A stretch of 25,554 nt of DNA, from assembly GCA_023390055.1 (NCBI GenBank), contig JAEWDP010000185.1:1-25554 (forward strand), in the 5' to 3' direction. This DNA is from Pseudomonadota bacterium (lineage in GTDB: Bacteria > Pseudomonadota > Alphaproteobacteria > Rhizobiales > Rhizobiaceae). Every line of letters starts with the position of its first letter. Positions within the stretch are counted from its first letter, which is position 1. The notes below the pieces were generated by a model. It worked only from the letters and a program-made list of their open reading frames with translations. It made no database searches and was not told where the DNA came from. This document shows positions 1-6,495 of the stretch, piece after piece. The position numbers were made by a program, and so were the translations under genes.

Positions 1-198
1 CGCCTGCAGCGCTACAAGGATGGCGGCATTTCCGATATCAGGTGCTTTGCAATCGACGAAGGCCTGACCTGGGAAGATAGTGCCGGTCGCGTGTTTGCTC
101 GCGGTAAGGATGAACTCCTGGAATGGATGGGGGATCGCGCGTCAGCCGGTCGTCTCGTTCCAAAGGGCTTCCCGCGCAGCGGCCGGTTTTCCGGATGA
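1..198 (+). CDS. parC: DNA topoisomerase IV subunit A, C-terminal end (partial)
   Basis: An open frame enters from the left edge and ends at TGA 196-198, giving the last 65 residues of a protein. The tail carries a YKDGG-type stretch, a GLTWEDSAGR segment and a closing GRLVPKGFPRSGRF, which I recognise as the end of alphaproteobacterial ParC. ParC is the DNA-cleaving subunit of topoisomerase IV, which separates linked daughter chromosomes. The catalytic part (winged helix with active-site Tyr) lies outside the window, so the name rests only on the C-terminal tail and on my memory of the family. No terminator-like hairpin follows within the 130-base gap to the next gene. A GyrA paralogue is less likely because of the tail sequence. 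Confidence 0.68.
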   Translation, partial: RLQRYKDGGISDIRCFAIDEGLTWEDSAGRVFARGKDELLEWMGDRASAGRLVPKGFPRSGRFSG

Positions 199-331
199 TT
201 GCAGGTTGACCGCGCCGTCTGTGCGATTGTCCGAAGTGGTCTGAAAAATTCTGTCTCTCGACCTTGATTTTCGAGCGCCCTGTCCAGAAGGTCTGTGGCT
301 TGCCAGAAAAGTTTCGGTAGGGGAGACTTGC

Positions 332-1303
332 ATGAGACGGATTGCACAAGCGACAATTGCTTCGATATTTGCATTTTTACTTGCGGTGCCGGCTGTCGCT
401 GCGAAGGATATCGACGGGGCAGCCGACCATCCTCTTGTCGGCCGCTATGCCGGTTCAGAAATCGATTTCTACGAAAAGCGCGCCTATGACGAGGTAATGC
501 TGCCGGACCGGGTGGTTCCCGCCGGAAAGGGCAGGGCACCGGAAAGCTGGACGATACCTCTGAAAGGGGCTGTCACCTCAATTCGTTACAAGGGCCCCGA
601 AGGACGTTCAGCGCTTGAGGTGATGCGCAATTATCAGCAGGCTCTCGAAAAGGGCGGGTTCGAAACGGTCGTGTTCTGCGCAAAGGAAGATTGCGTGGAA
701 ACAGGAGGGATTTCGTCCTTGTGGGATGAGGCGCGCGGCGGCATCGGCATGCCGACCACCTGGGATACGTCGGTCTATCTTCTGGTGCGCAATGGCAGCG
801 ATTATGTCGCCCTTTTGTCTGTGGAAACCGGATCTGCGGCCGCAGTCGTCCCCCATATTGCCGTCACTGTCGTTGAAGCAGGCGACATTGAAGACGAGCA
901 GATCACGCTTGTTGAAGCCTCCGAAATGAATGCCGCCTTTGCAAGGGACGGGCGTATTGCGATCTATGGCTTCTATTTCGAGTTCGATTCAGCCGCGCTT
1001 CAACCCCAATCCGATGCGCAAGTCACCGAACTGGCGAGACTGCTTGACGAAAATACGGATCTGGCCGTCATTGTCGTTGGCCACACCGATTCAATTGGCG
1101 ATTTCCGGTATAATCTCGATCTGTCCCAAAGGCGCGCGCAGGCGGTCGTCGATGTTTTGGTCGACCGCCACGGTATCGCCGTTGAAAGACTGACGCCGGC
1201 CGGTGCCGGCATGGTCTCGCCTGTTTCGACCAACCGTACGCCCGAGGGCAGGCGGCTCAATCGTCGGGTCGAGATCGTAGAGGTCTTCGCCGGCCCACAA
1301 TAG
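332..1303 (+). CDS. OmpA-family protein with N-terminal DUF4892-like region
   Basis: A 323-residue exported envelope protein. Residues 1-24 form a signal peptide (MRRIA, hydrophobic core, cleavage near AVAA). Residues about 30-175 resemble the DUF4892 region that precedes OmpA domains in some Proteobacteria, with Cys116 and Cys121 close enough for a disulfide. Residues about 207-318 are an OmpA C-terminal domain: FDSAALQP, then GHTDSIGDFRYNLDLSQRRA with the peptidoglycan-contacting Asp, then NRTPEGRRLNRRVE. Such domains bind meso-diaminopimelate in peptidoglycan, so the protein probably tethers the envelope or senses the wall. There is no lipobox and no beta-barrel, so it is probably periplasmic. 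The ATG has a GGGGAG ribosome site at 321-325. It stands alone, 133 bases after the parC-like gene and convergent with the DMT transporter. Confidence 0.9.
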   Translation: MRRIAQATIASIFAFLLAVPAVAAKDIDGAADHPLVGRYAGSEIDFYEKRAYDEVMLPDRVVPAGKGRAPESWTIPLKGAVTSIRYKGPEGRSALEVMRNYQQALEKGGFETVVFCAKEDCVETGGISSLWDEARGGIGMPTTWDTSVYLLVRNGSDYVALLSVETGSAAAVVPHIAVTVVEAGDIEDEQITLVEASEMNAAFARDGRIAIYGFYFEFDSAALQPQSDAQVTELARLLDENTDLAVIVVGHTDSIGDFRYNLDLSQRRAQAVVDVLVDRHGIAVERLTPAGAGMVSPVSTNRTPEGRRLNRRVEIVEVFAGPQ

Positions 1304-1461
1304 AAATTGTCTGGCCTTGCAGCTGGCATGACCGGTCTGGGCAATGACCATGAGAACGGGAAGCCGGGTGCCGGATGACCACGAGCATGTGCTTCCTCCC
1401 TTGATCAACTCAATGGGCGCTTCCAACGAGGCTTTCGCCTTCAAAAGATCGACTGGTGTCG

Positions 1462-2340
1462 TCAAGTGGCCTTTGCGATCTGTGCTCCAGCGGTCTGGCG
1501 CATCCGCCAGAGAGAATGCGCAATGAGGGCCAGTATCAGGATCGCTCCGCCCGTGAGCGCACGCATGGTCGGTATCTCGGCAAAGATCATCCAGACCCAG
1601 ATCGGTGCAAGGATCGTTTCAAGAAGATAGAACATGCCGACTTCCGGTCCGCTGAGATAGCGTGGCCCGGTTGCAAGACACCAGAAGGCGAGCGGAATGA
1701 TGACGGCTCCGTCAAGGATCACCCAGAATGGAACCTCCAGTTCAAATCCGTTTATGGCAACGAAGGCCAGACTGATCACGGCCGGAAAGGCCGTTCCGAC
1801 AAGCGGCACGAACCCCATATCGCGCCGTGTAAGGCGGGCGATTGTAATGGCACTCGCAAGAGCGGCGGCCGTTATCAACGCCAGAAAGTCTCCAAACAGA
1901 CCACCGGATTGAAGGCCACCCGAGACAATCAGGCCAACGCCGACCACCATGACGGCCATCGTCAAGATGGTGGATGGGGACGGCGTCTCTTTGACAACGA
2001 GCCAGCCGAAGAGAGCCGCAAACATCGGCGTGAAGGCAATGATGAAGACGGCATTGGCCGTGGCAGTGTGAAAAATCGCTCCAAGGAAGGTCATGGTCGA
2101 AATGCCATAGCAAAGAGCGGCAAGAAGCCCCGGCATTCCCGGGATCAGGACGGGTTTTTCGTTTCTTGAGAGCTGGCATGCCACAAGCCAGAATACGATC
2201 CCTGCGCAGAAGGTAACGATGCTGCGCGTTGCGATGACGGACCAGACATCACCCTGGCCAAGTTTGACCAGTGGAACGTCGAACGACAGCGCGAGGCCGC
2301 CGATGGTGGTAAGGACGAGGCCCTTCTTGTGATTGTTCAT
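1462..2340 (-). CDS. DMT-superfamily (EamA) transporter
   Basis: A 292-residue integral membrane protein with about ten hydrophobic helices and the internal duplication of two EamA domains (roughly residues 8-140 and 150-280). The family exports amino acids, purines or other small metabolites, or acts as an antiporter; the substrate cannot be told from sequence. Typical family features include the GLALSFDVPLVKL start of helix 1 and the FTPMFAALFGWLVVKETPS segment that closes the first repeat. It starts 10 bases after the bpt stop, with only a weak GAG-type ribosome site, so it is probably translated from the same message as bpt. The 158 bases between its stop and the convergent OmpA gene show no strong terminator hairpin. 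Confidence 0.88.
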   Translation of the reverse strand: MNNHKKGLVLTTIGGLALSFDVPLVKLGQGDVWSVIATRSIVTFCAGIVFWLVACQLSRNEKPVLIPGMPGLLAALCYGISTMTFLGAIFHTATANAVFIIAFTPMFAALFGWLVVKETPSPSTILTMAVMVVGVGLIVSGGLQSGGLFGDFLALITAAALASAITIARLTRRDMGFVPLVGTAFPAVISLAFVAINGFELEVPFWVILDGAVIIPLAFWCLATGPRYLSGPEVGMFYLLETILAPIWVWMIFAEIPTMRALTGGAILILALIAHSLWRMRQTAGAQIAKAT

Positions 2341-2350
2341 GAAGTCTCAG

Positions 2351-3112
2351 TCAGGTTTGCGAAGCTGGATCGAAACGTTCCCAGCCACGTGAGGTCAGAT
2401 GTTCCTGTGGCTGAAAGCGGGTCTTGTAACCCATCTTGGCGGATCCTTTGACCCAGTAACCAAGATAGACATGTGGCAGGCCAAGCGCCTGTGCCCTGTT
2501 GATGTGATCGAGAATCATGAACGTGCCAAGCGATCGGCGGGCAAGATTGGTGTTGAAGAAGGAATAGACCATCGACAGGCCGTCACTCATGACATCGGTC
2601 AACCCAACGGCCAGAAGCTCTCCTTTCGGTCCATCACCAATGCCGTCACCTGCCAGGCGTCGGCGATATTCGATGACCCGCGTGTTGACATGCGTGTCCT
2701 CCACCATGATCGCATAGTCAAGCGCAGACATTTCCGACATGCCTCCCTGCCTGTGTCGCTCATCCAGATATGTGCGAAAAAGCGAAAACTGCTCCGTTGA
2801 CGGCTGCGGTGCGTGAATGGTTGAAACAACGTCACGATTGGCCGTCAGTACACGCCGCATCGTTCGTGCGGCCTGGAACTCGTCTACGAGGATACGGACA
2901 GAGACGCAGGCATGGCAGGCTTCGCAGGCAGGCCGATAGGCAATGTTCTGCGAACGTCTGAAACCCCCTTGCGTCAGAAGGTCGTTCATTTCTGCTGCCC
3001 GCGGTCCCACAAGATGCGTGAATACCTTGCGTTCCAGCTGACCAGGCAGGTAGGGGCAGGTCGCCGGCGCCGTCAGGTAGAATTGCGGGGATGGTGTCGT
3101 TTGCGTGTTCAT
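2351..3112 (-). CDS. bpt: Aspartate/glutamate leucyltransferase (Bpt; ATE-like aminoacyl-tRNA-protein transferase)
   Basis: A 253-residue cytoplasmic enzyme of the ATE/Bpt family. Bpt moves leucine from Leu-tRNA to N-terminal Asp or Glu and so feeds proteins to ClpS/ClpAP; bacterial members are often labelled arginyltransferase. The N-terminal ATE domain (about residues 15-90) has Cys19 in CPYL and a C63-x2-C66-x2-C69 cluster. The C-terminal GNAT-like domain (about 110-245) ends with LGYWVKGSAKMGYKTRFQP, a family hallmark. The length is normal for bacterial Bpt. The start ATG at 3112 has no clear ribosome site. It lies 134 bases downstream of the RDD gene and directly upstream of the DMT transporter. 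I infer leucyl rather than arginyl specificity from the bacterial subfamily only. Confidence 0.92.
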   Translation of the reverse strand: MNTQTTPSPQFYLTAPATCPYLPGQLERKVFTHLVGPRAAEMNDLLTQGGFRRSQNIAYRPACEACHACVSVRILVDEFQAARTMRRVLTANRDVVSTIHAPQPSTEQFSLFRTYLDERHRQGGMSEMSALDYAIMVEDTHVNTRVIEYRRRLAGDGIGDGPKGELLAVGLTDVMSDGLSMVYSFFNTNLARRSLGTFMILDHINRAQALGLPHVYLGYWVKGSAKMGYKTRFQPQEHLTSRGWERFDPASQT

Positions 3113-3246
3113 CGCGGCGCGATTGGTCCCGTCTTCGCTTGGTCATATTGCCACAACAGTTCTAGCATGGCGCAGATTGGGAAAAGGTCAACAGGGGTGA
3201 GCAGCAATCTGGTCGGCAATGTCCGTGCGTCATCCAGGCGGCTATG

Positions 3247-3705
3247 CTATTCGCTCCGCGCAATCACGGTACCGAGCAGCATGTCATGCACGAGCCGGGA
3301 GCGCTCGGTGAACAGGCCGACAAGCAGGATCAGCGGTGTCAGGACCGAATTGATGATCCAGAACAGGACCGTGTGGACCATCGCTGTCAGGAAATCCATC
3401 CGCCGGCCGTCAAGCCGGGCCATGACGATGCCCAAGGCGCGCATGCCGGGCGTCGCCTGGCTGGGGCCGCCAAGCGTCAGTCCGAAATAGGCAAGTGCCA
3501 CGATGACGAAGAGCACCGGATAGAGAAAGAAGCCAAGGCCAAGAGTGATGATGCCGAGGAAAAACACGATGACCGCCGCCGGAATGCACAATAGAAGAAC
3601 AATTGCGTAGTCGATCACGAAGGCGAACGCACGACGGCTCAGGACGCCGCTATAGGCGCGCCAGTCTTCCGGTGCGGTATAGGTAGAGTTGCGATCAAGC
3701 GCCAT
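3247..3705 (-). CDS. RDD-family membrane protein
   Basis: A small membrane protein of 152 residues with a single RDD domain. The three name-giving residues can be seen: Arg25 in SRRAFAF, Asp32 in VIDYAI and Asp141 in VHDMLLG. Helices run at about 28-50, 53-76 and 110-132. RDD proteins are mostly uncharacterised; some are linked to Na+/H+ transport. I chose the ATG at 3705 because it has GGAG at 3718-3715 with nine-base spacing; an upstream in-frame ATG at 3759 would add 18 unlikely residues. It follows hemB by 60 bases in the same direction, so the two may share a transcript, though no functional tie to haem synthesis is evident. Confidence 0.88.
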   Translation of the reverse strand: MALDRNSTYTAPEDWRAYSGVLSRRAFAFVIDYAIVLLLCIPAAVIVFFLGIITLGLGFFLYPVLFVIVALAYFGLTLGGPSQATPGMRALGIVMARLDGRRMDFLTAMVHTVLFWIINSVLTPLILLVGLFTERSRLVHDMLLGTVIARSE

Positions 3706-3765
3706 GTCACTCTTCTCCAGTTGCACACCTGATATGGGGCGCATCTGGATGTTGCGCAAGGCGTT

Positions 3766-4785
3766 TCAATCTCGGCTTTTGGCGAGCCTTTCCGCGACAT
3801 CCATGGCGAAATACGTCAAGATGCCATCACAACCGGCACGCTTGAAACAGAGCAGTGTCTCCATCATGACCCGGTCGCCGTCGATCCAGCCATTCATGGC
3901 TGCGGCCTTGATCTGGGTATATTCACCGGAAACCTGATAGGCGAATGTGGGCAGCCCGAAGGCCTCCTTGATGCGCCAGCAGACATCAAGATAGGCAAGG
4001 CCTGGCTTGATCATCAGCATGTCAGCGCCTTCTTCGACGTCAAGTGCCGCATCGCGCAAAGCTTCGGCGCCGTTGGCCGGGCTGATATAGTAGCTGTTCT
4101 TGTCGCCCTTCAGCAAGCCGCCAGTGTTGATCGCTTCGCGGTAAGGTCCATAGTAACCGGAGGAGAATTTTGTTGCATAAGACATGATGCCGACGTCCTG
4201 GTGGCCGGCGGCATCCAGGCTCTGGCGGATCGCGCCGATGCGTCCATCCATCATGTCGGAGGGGGCAATGATGTCTGCACCTGCGTCCGCCTGCATCACG
4301 GCTGCCTTGGCGATCTGGTCGACGGTATCGTCATTGATGATGATCCCGTCGCGCAAGATGCCGTCATGTCCATGGCTTGTGAATGGATCGAGCGCCACAT
4401 CGGTGATGATACCGATATCCGGGACAGCCTTCTTGATTGCAGCCGTTGCCCTGTTGATCAGATTGTCGGCAACCAGGCTTTCGGAGCCGGTGTCATCGCG
4501 AAGCTCCATCTCGATGTCCGGGAAAGTCGCAATTGCCGGAACCCCGAGGTCGGCCGCACGCCGCACGGCCTCGACCGCCTTGTCCACGCTCATCCGGTTA
4601 ACCCCGGGCATGGCAGCGACTGGTTCGACAATGCCTTGGCCCGGGACGAGAAAGATCGGCCAGATCAGATCGTCCACCGTCAGACGGTTTTCCTGGACCA
4701 GACGACGTGTCCAGTCGGCCTTTCTGTTTCGCCGCATGCGGCGATGGCCGGTGATCTCGTCGACGGAGTGGGTCTTGTCGTGCAT
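3766..4785 (-). CDS. hemB: Delta-aminolevulinic acid dehydratase (porphobilinogen synthase)
   Basis: HemB condenses two 5-aminolevulinate molecules into porphobilinogen, the second common step of haem, sirohaem and cobalamin synthesis, in the cytoplasm. The 339-residue protein is full length. The two Schiff-base lysines are Lys206 (YATKFSSGYYGPYRE) and Lys260 (LMIKPGLAYLD). The region that carries three zinc-binding cysteines in Zn-type enzymes here reads DVALDPFTSHGHDG, with Asp and Ala in their place, so this is the cysteine-free type that uses Mg2+, as described for Bradyrhizobium. The RRMRRN arm near residue 17 is the usual N-terminal oligomerisation segment. It is the first gene of the leftward group and is divergent from the DUF6163-like gene, with 120 bases between them. 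Confidence 0.97.
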   Translation of the reverse strand: MHDKTHSVDEITGHRRMRRNRKADWTRRLVQENRLTVDDLIWPIFLVPGQGIVEPVAAMPGVNRMSVDKAVEAVRRAADLGVPAIATFPDIEMELRDDTGSESLVADNLINRATAAIKKAVPDIGIITDVALDPFTSHGHDGILRDGIIINDDTVDQIAKAAVMQADAGADIIAPSDMMDGRIGAIRQSLDAAGHQDVGIMSYATKFSSGYYGPYREAINTGGLLKGDKNSYYISPANGAEALRDAALDVEEGADMLMIKPGLAYLDVCWRIKEAFGLPTFAYQVSGEYTQIKAAAMNGWIDGDRVMMETLLCFKRAGCDGILTYFAMDVAERLAKSRD

Positions 4786-4820
4786 GGAAATGTCTCGCTG
4801 TCAGTATTCATCGCGTCGCT

Positions 4821-4848
4821 GCTTTCTATCATCTTGAATGATGAAAGC
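4821..4848. promoter_or_regulatory. Imperfect palindrome in the hemB / DUF6163-like divergent gap
   Basis: GCTTTCTATCAT (4821-4832) faces ATGATGAAAGC (4838-4848), an inverted repeat with one bulged base and a five-base centre. It lies 36 bases upstream of hemB and 57 bases upstream of the rightward gene, where an operator for either promoter could sit. No T-run follows, so it is not a terminator. I do not recognise a specific regulator. Confidence 0.25.
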
Positions 4849-4905
4849 GAATGGGCAGATCGCCGCGTTTCAACTGATGGGTAGCGGCCAACGGATGCAC
4901 GGGCT

Positions 4906-5355
4906 ATGATACATGTCATGCCGCATGATTCACATTCAGTTCCGAAACGAACGCTCACCCAGTCTCTTTTTGTGGTCTTTCTCAGGCTGGTTGCCGTGGT
5001 GTGCTTGTGGCTTGGCCTGCAATACTGGGCAATGCTCGTTGGCTACAGCAGCGGTGGCAGTGGTCGCTTCGACCTTCTGTCCTTGCCGTGGCAGGTCGCT
5101 GCTTCAAGCCTGGCGGTCCTCCTGCCGATCGTTTCACTCGGCCTCTGGTTGACAGTTTCGTGGGGGCCGGTGCTGTGGGTCTGCGCTGCAACCACGCAGC
5201 TTTTGATGTACACGATGTGGCCGCAAAATTTCGGAACCAACGATTCCGTACTGATTTTTCATGCCGTCGTAGCGTCCCTTTATATCCTGTTTCGCATCGC
5301 ATTGTGGCTCGAAGAACGTCGCAAGGCTGAACAGGTAACCAGTGATTTACCTTAA
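4906..5355 (+). CDS. Small integral membrane protein, DUF6163-like
   Basis: A 149-residue membrane protein of unknown function. After a short polar N-terminus there are four hydrophobic segments, at about residues 22-47, 63-85, 88-105 and 116-135, followed by a charged tail (LEERRKAEQ). I associate a protein of this shape, next to hemB and ldtR, with the DUF6163 family of Hyphomicrobiales; that label comes from memory of the neighbourhood and is not proven. There is no enzyme motif. ATG 4906 is used; a second in-frame ATG at 4918 is a close alternative and neither has a strong ribosome site. Its conserved place next to the LdtR/L,D-transpeptidase pair suggests an envelope role, but this is only guilt by association. 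Confidence 0.8.
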   Translation: MIHVMPHDSHSVPKRTLTQSLFVVFLRLVAVVCLWLGLQYWAMLVGYSSGGSGRFDLLSLPWQVAASSLAVLLPIVSLGLWLTVSWGPVLWVCAATTQLLMYTMWPQNFGTNDSVLIFHAVVASLYILFRIALWLEERRKAEQVTSDLP

Positions 5356-5481
5356 ATCGAAAGCATTGGCGTCGGGTATTTGAATGAATTTTTCGCTTAA
5401 CTGGTTGATTTTTATAGAGTGAATTTTGACGCCAGTCATGGCGCGTCCGATCCGCTCCAATCTGCAAAATGCAGGTAAGGT

Positions 5482-5495
5482 TTTGTTAATTATAT
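5482..5495. promoter_or_regulatory. Candidate shared motif upstream of ldtR
   Basis: TTTGTTAATTATAT lies 92 bases upstream of the ldtR ATG and matches 12 of 14 bases with TTTGTTAACCATAT (6449-6462) upstream of the L,D-transpeptidase gene. LdtR homologues are known to bind both their own promoter and that of the transpeptidase, so this could be part of an operator. The match is AT-rich and could be chance; it is a candidate only. Confidence 0.25.
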
Positions 5496-5587
5496 GTTTT
5501 AAGTCGAATTTTATGGGCATTCGATAGTGTCACTCACAAGGCGGGAACAAAACAAACACCGCCAAACGAAACAGTGAGGCAGACATT

Positions 5588-6100
5588 ATGAACACGAAGC
5601 TGAAGCCGCAGGCAGTTGTTGCTGCCGACCAACGTGAAGAAGCCATCCGGTCGCTGTACCTGGAATCACTCCACCTCGTCGAACGTCTCCACCGTCGTCT
5701 ACTTGACGTCATCAAGGATGAGTTCGATCGCCAGGGTCGCGATGACATCAATGCCGTCCAGGCATTGCTGCTGTTCAACATCGGCAATTCCGAACTTTCG
5801 GCAGGCGAGCTCCGTTCGCGGGGCTACTATCTCGGCTCAAACGTCTCCTACAATGTCAAGAAGCTGGTCGACCTTGGCTTCATCAATCACCAGCGCTCGC
5901 GTATCGATCGCCGCTCCGTTCGCATCAGCCTGACGGAAAAGGGCCAGGAAATCGCGGAAACGGTGGCGGGGCTCTATGAGCGGCACATCGGCTCGATCGA
6001 GAAGGTCGGTGGTATCGGATCCGATGAATTTTCTCAGATGAACAAGCTTCTTCAGCGTCTCGACCGGTTCTGGAACGACAGCATCGCCTATCGTCTCTGA
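5588..6100 (+). CDS. ldtR: MarR-family transcriptional regulator LdtR
   Basis: A 170-residue cytoplasmic regulator with a winged helix-turn-helix at about residues 50-120: a helical N-terminal dimerisation part, the HTH ELSAGELRSRGYYLGSNVSYNVKKL, and a basic wing (SRIDRRSVRISLTEKG). The RGYYLGSNVSYNVKKL recognition helix and the adjacent L,D-transpeptidase identify it as the LdtR group, described in Liberibacter and Sinorhizobium as controlling an L,D-transpeptidase and osmotic tolerance. The gene starts at ATG 5588 with a GTGAGG site just upstream (5573-5578), and ends at a hairpin terminator (6126-6157), so it is a single-gene unit. The 232-base leader is AT-rich for this genome and holds a candidate operator at 5482-5495. 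Confidence 0.92.
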   Translation: MNTKLKPQAVVAADQREEAIRSLYLESLHLVERLHRRLLDVIKDEFDRQGRDDINAVQALLLFNIGNSELSAGELRSRGYYLGSNVSYNVKKLVDLGFINHQRSRIDRRSVRISLTEKGQEIAETVAGLYERHIGSIEKVGGIGSDEFSQMNKLLQRLDRFWNDSIAYRL

Positions 6101-6125
6101 GCTTTCAAAACTCCAGTCGATTTTG

Positions 6126-6157
6126 AAACCGGGTGCGTTCCCTGCGCATCCGGTTTT
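6126..6157 (+). terminator. Rho-independent-type terminator after ldtR
   Basis: AAACCGGGTGCG (6126-6137) pairs with CGCATCCGGTTT (6145-6156) over 12 positions, including one G-U pair, around a seven-base loop, with T's at the 3' side of the stem. It begins 25 bases after the ldtR stop. The T-run is short, so termination may be incomplete. Confidence 0.6.
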
Positions 6158-6448
6158 CGCATTCGCCATGCGGTGTCAGTTGAGGTCCGGCAAGGCTGGA
6201 AAAAAATACGCGAACAATTCCTGCGGCACCTGACTTGCGGCATGCGCGATCGCCGGAAACGGAAAAACAGCGTTGCGCAAAGAGCACAGTGAGGCCATCG
6301 CGTGGCCCGCAGCGCCATTGTCATTGCCCCACAGGGCCTTCAGCCACGAGCGAGACACGAATTGGCCATATTGACGTGTGATCGCCATCCTGGATGGCTG
6401 GGTGCGCAAACACGTTTTCGTGTCTTTACCCACTGCTAATATTGCGCC

Positions 6449-6462
6449 TTTGTTAACCATAT
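6449..6462. promoter_or_regulatory. Candidate operator upstream of the L,D-transpeptidase gene
   Basis: TTTGTTAACCATAT lies 33 bases before the chosen ATG and just downstream of a possible -10 (TAATAT 6437-6442). It shares 12 of 14 bases with the motif at 5482-5495. It also contains TTAACCAT, which resembles a CtrA half-site of alphaproteobacteria, so LdtR and CtrA are competing readings. Neither is proven. Confidence 0.28.
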
Positions 6463-6495
6463 CCCACTACGCCTGAACCTGTGCGAGGGGATCAA

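Larger units (their letters stand above)
6101..6495. other. 395-base intergenic region between ldtR and the L,D-transpeptidase gene
   Basis: No gene is supported here. It holds the ldtR terminator (6126-6157), two short hairpins (GCCATC/GATGGC at 6384-6398 and ACACG/CGTGT at 6410-6423), a TAATAT at 6437-6442 that could be a -10 element, and a TTTGTTAACCATAT motif just after it. The middle part (6160-6380) shows nothing I can name. A leftward frame of 94 codons crosses it but has no ribosome site or recognisable protein. Confidence 0.5.

Noticed and set aside
1456..2169. Rightward 237-codon open frame
   Set aside because: Antisense to the DMT transporter; a charged, repetitive product with no domain.
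6176..6460. Leftward 94-codon open frame in the ldtR/L,D-transpeptidase gap
   Set aside because: No ribosome site and no recognisable protein features, and it covers the probable promoter of the transpeptidase gene.
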